Shown: in pieces, positions 61,868 through 64,000 of the stretch | Layout: every line of letters starts with the position of its first letter | Numbering within the stretch: position 1 is the first letter of the stretch | Assembly (NCBI GenBank): GCA_029817715.1 | Contig: JARUPY010000091.1 | Span: 1,240,001 to 1,304,000 of the forward strand | Source: Melastoma dodecandrum | Taxonomy: Eukaryota; Streptophyta; Magnoliopsida; Myrtales; Melastomataceae | Direction: 5' to 3' | DNA length: 64,000 bases | Made by a program: the position numbers and the translations under genes | The notes under the pieces: model-generated | The model's database searches: none | Seen by the model: only the letters and a program-made list of their open reading frames with translations | What the model was told of the DNA's origin: nothing

Positions 61868-63388
61868 TCAGCCCGGGGACATACCGAGCAGGATGCCGAC
61901 GGGGATGATCAAGGTGCCGATGGCGAAGACGCCGTTCTGCGGGCGCCGCGCGGTGAGAGGGTTGTAGAAGCTGTTGGGGTTGATCGCGTACTGGACGGTC
62001 GGCTCGAAGGCGAGGCCGGCGGGCAGCTGGATGTGGGCGTTGGCCTCGAAGACGAACTCGTTGCCGGGGAAGGCCGCGCCGGAGCCGCCCGACACGAAGT
62101 TCGCCGCGGCAAGGTACTGCGCGTAATTGCTGTTGAGCTTCTCGTAGTTGACTTTGACGCCAAACCGGTCGGCGGGGCGCCCGGCGAAGGGCGCCTGCAG
62201 CGTCGCGCCGACGTAGCTCGACGAAAGGATGGGCGTCGTCGTGTCGAAGGCGTTGCCGAAGCTGCCGTAGAGCAGGATCGACGTCGGCACCTTGGCTGTG
62301 GGCAGGCCATCGGTGTGGCCGCCATCGGCGCGCCAGACGACCTTGCTGGCCTGCAGGACGATTCCCGACGTGCCGTGCTCCTCGAGGCTGCCGCCGGTGA
62401 GCCCGAACGCGCTCTGGGCGTTCAGCACCTGGTGCTCGGCGGAATTGTAGAAGCCGGTGACCGACACCGTGGTCGGGAAGGCCTCCGCCGTGAAATCGGT
62501 CCTGTAGCCGATCTCGCCCAAGGCGAGCACGCCGGTCTGCTTCTCCGCGCCGAGGTCGTAGCCGATGCGGGCGCCGTCGTTGGTCGAGAAGGCGCCGCCC
62601 TCGACGTAGGTCGTCGGCGTCAGCTTGTAGGAGAGATTGGCGCCGTAGACCGAGTATTGCGGCGAGGTGAAGCCGGCGTTGTAGTACAAAAGGTCCTGGA
62701 AGCAGCTGTCGAGCACCTGGCAGAGCGGCAGCGCGTAATAGCGGTTGGGGTGGGTGCGTCCGATCTCGAACGCCAGCCGGTCGTCGAAGAGCTTCTGCTG
62801 GATCGTCGCCACCGACAGCACGGCGGTCTTCTGGTTGAAGGTGCCCTGGTAGCCGAGCAGCGAATCGCCGGTCTGCCCGAGGAAGCCGGTGGCGCCGGTG
62901 CGGCCGATGTCGGTGTTGGCGGCGAAGATCGTCGTCTCGTAATGCAGCGAGGTGCCGGTGAGGCCGCTGACCTTGGACAGGTCCCAGTCAACGCCGAGGA
63001 TGTTGTAGAGCGAGTTCTCCGAATTGCCCGGGACCAGGCCGACCGACGGATTGTTGGTCAGGAAGTCGATCGAGATCGCGTGCAGCTTGATGCCGTAGAG
63101 ATCGAGCTCGTCGGCGAGCGGCGCCAGCGGCCCGTTGCGGCCGGAGGGGCCGACGGAGCGGACGAGGCCGGGCACCACGCGCGGGTTGGTCTGGCCCGGC
63201 AGCCCCAGCGGCGCGGCCGGCGCCGAGTCGGAGCGCGCCGGCGCCTCCTGCGCGCGGGCGGCGGTGGACGCCGCCAGCAAGGCCAGCGCGAGAGCGCCGC
63301 CGGCGGTGCCGACCGTGCGGCCGAGCCGATAGGGGCGGCGCCCATCAACCTGCGCCGCGACGCGCGACCGCTTCTTGAAGCCAGACAT
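61868..63388 (-). CDS. OprB-family carbohydrate porin
   Basis: 506 residues from ATG 63388, where a basic start and a hydrophobic signal (GGALALALLAASTAARA) begin. The rest is beta-barrel sequence with alternating hydrophobics (LDLYGIKLHAISIDFLTNNP, GLVPGNSENSLYNILGVDW, RLAFEIGRTHPNRYY), and ends with a C-terminal strand, GTLIIPVGILLG. Placement in the OprB/carbohydrate-selective porin family rests on the GRTHPN segment and overall layout. Two cysteines in LCQVLDSCF are conserved in such porins. Outer membrane. Confidence 0.8.
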   Translation of the reverse strand: MSGFKKRSRVAAQVDGRRPYRLGRTVGTAGGALALALLAASTAARAQEAPARSDSAPAAPLGLPGQTNPRVVPGLVRSVGPSGRNGPLAPLADELDLYGIKLHAISIDFLTNNPSVGLVPGNSENSLYNILGVDWDLSKVSGLTGTSLHYETTIFAANTDIGRTGATGFLGQTGDSLLGYQGTFNQKTAVLSVATIQQKLFDDRLAFEIGRTHPNRYYALPLCQVLDSCFQDLLYYNAGFTSPQYSVYGANLSYKLTPTTYVEGGAFSTNDGARIGYDLGAEKQTGVLALGEIGYRTDFTAEAFPTTVSVTGFYNSAEHQVLNAQSAFGLTGGSLEEHGTSGIVLQASKVVWRADGGHTDGLPTAKVPTSILLYGSFGNAFDTTTPILSSSYVGATLQAPFAGRPADRFGVKVNYEKLNSNYAQYLAAANFVSGGSGAAFPGNEFVFEANAHIQLPAGLAFEPTVQYAINPNSFYNPLTARRPQNGVFAIGTLIIPVGILLGMSPG

Positions 63389-63493
63389 GTAACAGAACCC
63401 CCTCGCGTATTCCGCATCGCCCCCGCGACGCGTTCGTTCAAACCCATACGAACCTCGACGCATCCCGGCGCCGAGGCGCCCGGCGCCGCACTC

Positions 63494-64000
63494 CTACGTC
63501 GCCACGGCGCTCGGCAAGCGACGCTCGCCCTGCGTCGGCGCTGCCGGCCGCCCAAAGTACAAGCTGTCGAGCTGCTCGCGGGTGGCGAGATCGGCGGATG
63601 TCGATGTGCCCGCGGCGAGCCCCAGCGCCCGATGCGCGTAGCGCCGCGCGAGCGCGTGATTCTGCTCGGCGAGCAGGACGCTGAGCCTGTCCTCGCGGTT
63701 GAGGCGAGCGAGTGCTTCGAAGATCGCGCGCACGGCGAGCGGCGCCAGACCCATCGAGGGCTCGTCCAGCAGCAGGAGCGTCGGGCGCGACATCAGCGCG
63801 CGGCCGATCGCCGTCATCTGTTGCTCGCCGCCGGAGACCTGCGAGGCGAGGAGACGCCGGCGCGTCGCCAGGCTCGGAAAGAGATCGTAGACGCGATCGA
63901 GGTCACGGCGGGCGGCACTACGGCTTACGCCCTGCGCAGCGGCGCCGGTGAGGAGGTTCTCCTCGAGCGTCAGGCTCGCGAAGCAATGCCGCCCTTCGAG
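63494..64000 (-). CDS. ABC transporter ATPase, LivF-like (partial, N-terminus off window)
   Basis: The frame enters from the right edge and ends at 63494; 168 residues are seen. The ABC signature is SQVSGGEQQMTAIGRALMSR, Walker B is TLLLLDEPSMGLAP, and the switch His lies late in LLAEQNHALAR. The spacing EGRHCFASLTLEENLLTG and the YDLFPSL segment are typical of LivF, the second ATPase of branched-chain amino-acid or urea transporters. Walker A lies outside the window. Partner genes are not visible. Confidence 0.87.
   Translation of the reverse strand, partial: LEGRHCFASLTLEENLLTGAAAQGVSRSAARRDLDRVYDLFPSLATRRRLLASQVSGGEQQMTAIGRALMSRPTLLLLDEPSMGLAPLAVRAIFEALARLNREDRLSVLLAEQNHALARRYAHRALGLAAGTSTSADLATREQLDSLYFGRPAAPTQGERRLPSAVAT

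Overview
The window is high-GC DNA from an alphaproteobacterium, most probably a member of the Hyphomicrobiales. Supporting markers are a homospermidine synthase with an ornithine decarboxylase, an olsB/olsA ornithine-lipid pair, many ATGA-overlapping genes, and an EcfG-like promoter. The genus cannot be fixed from the sequence. No rRNA, tRNA, CRISPR array, transposase or integrase was found.

Layout. (1) 1-10.4 kb is a surface-polysaccharide locus: six glycosyltransferases, an SGNH hydrolase, a methyltransferase, an LptF/LptG-type permease, and a two-gene module (DegT aminotransferase plus WxcM-type acyltransferase/ketoisomerase) for a dTDP-3-acylamino-3,6-dideoxyhexose. (2) 10.4-15.7 kb is a polyamine locus: homospermidine synthase, a HicAB toxin-antitoxin pair, a GNAT acetyltransferase, and ornithine decarboxylase behind a long structured leader. 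(3) 15.7-21.2 kb is housekeeping: HAD phosphatase, TetR with a divergent membrane protein and a shared operator, a DsbA-like thioredoxin, divergent olsB/olsA, and a PhoR-like kinase. (4) 21.3-49.5 kb is a type VI secretion vgrG island without any structural T6SS gene. It holds one intact vgrG (27991-30465) and at least seven broken or partial vgrG pieces. It also carries DUF2169 and DUF4123 adaptors, a PAAR-like DUF4150 protein, candidate effectors (VRR-NUC-type nuclease, Ntox15-type DNase remnant, glycine-zipper protein), and many intact putative immunity genes (DUF3396, two GAD-like/DUF1851, two tandem unknown paralogues, DUF805). Single-base frameshifts and in-frame stops are frequent here, whereas I noticed none in regions 1-3 or 55-64 kb. 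(5) 49.8-55 kb is a mixed zone: an intact alpha/beta hydrolase, then a decayed AraC/AraC/MFS cluster, a broken LRR-like gene and an Imm21 gene with a premature stop. (6) 55-64 kb is intact again: class 3 lipase, TetR/SDR pair, an ECF sigma/anti-sigma operon with cupredoxin and phosphoesterase genes preceded by two copies of one promoter motif, an OprB-like porin, and the end of a LivF-like ABC ATPase.

How the island seems to work: intact modules follow the order spike (VgrG) - adaptor (DUF2169 or DUF4123) - PAAR-like or effector gene - immunity gene. New modules appear to have been added by recombination on conserved vgrG and DUF2169 segments. Effector and spike sequences have decayed while immunity genes stayed open, the pattern expected of a retained orphan-immunity array. 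The most novel-looking items are the paired VgrG C-terminal tails with DUF805 genes (24-25.9 kb), the Gly/Ala-rich block inside the VgrG beta-helix, the DUF2169-DUF4123 chimera, the duplicated beta-propeller gene, and a 32-bp-periodic palindrome array at the island's left edge.
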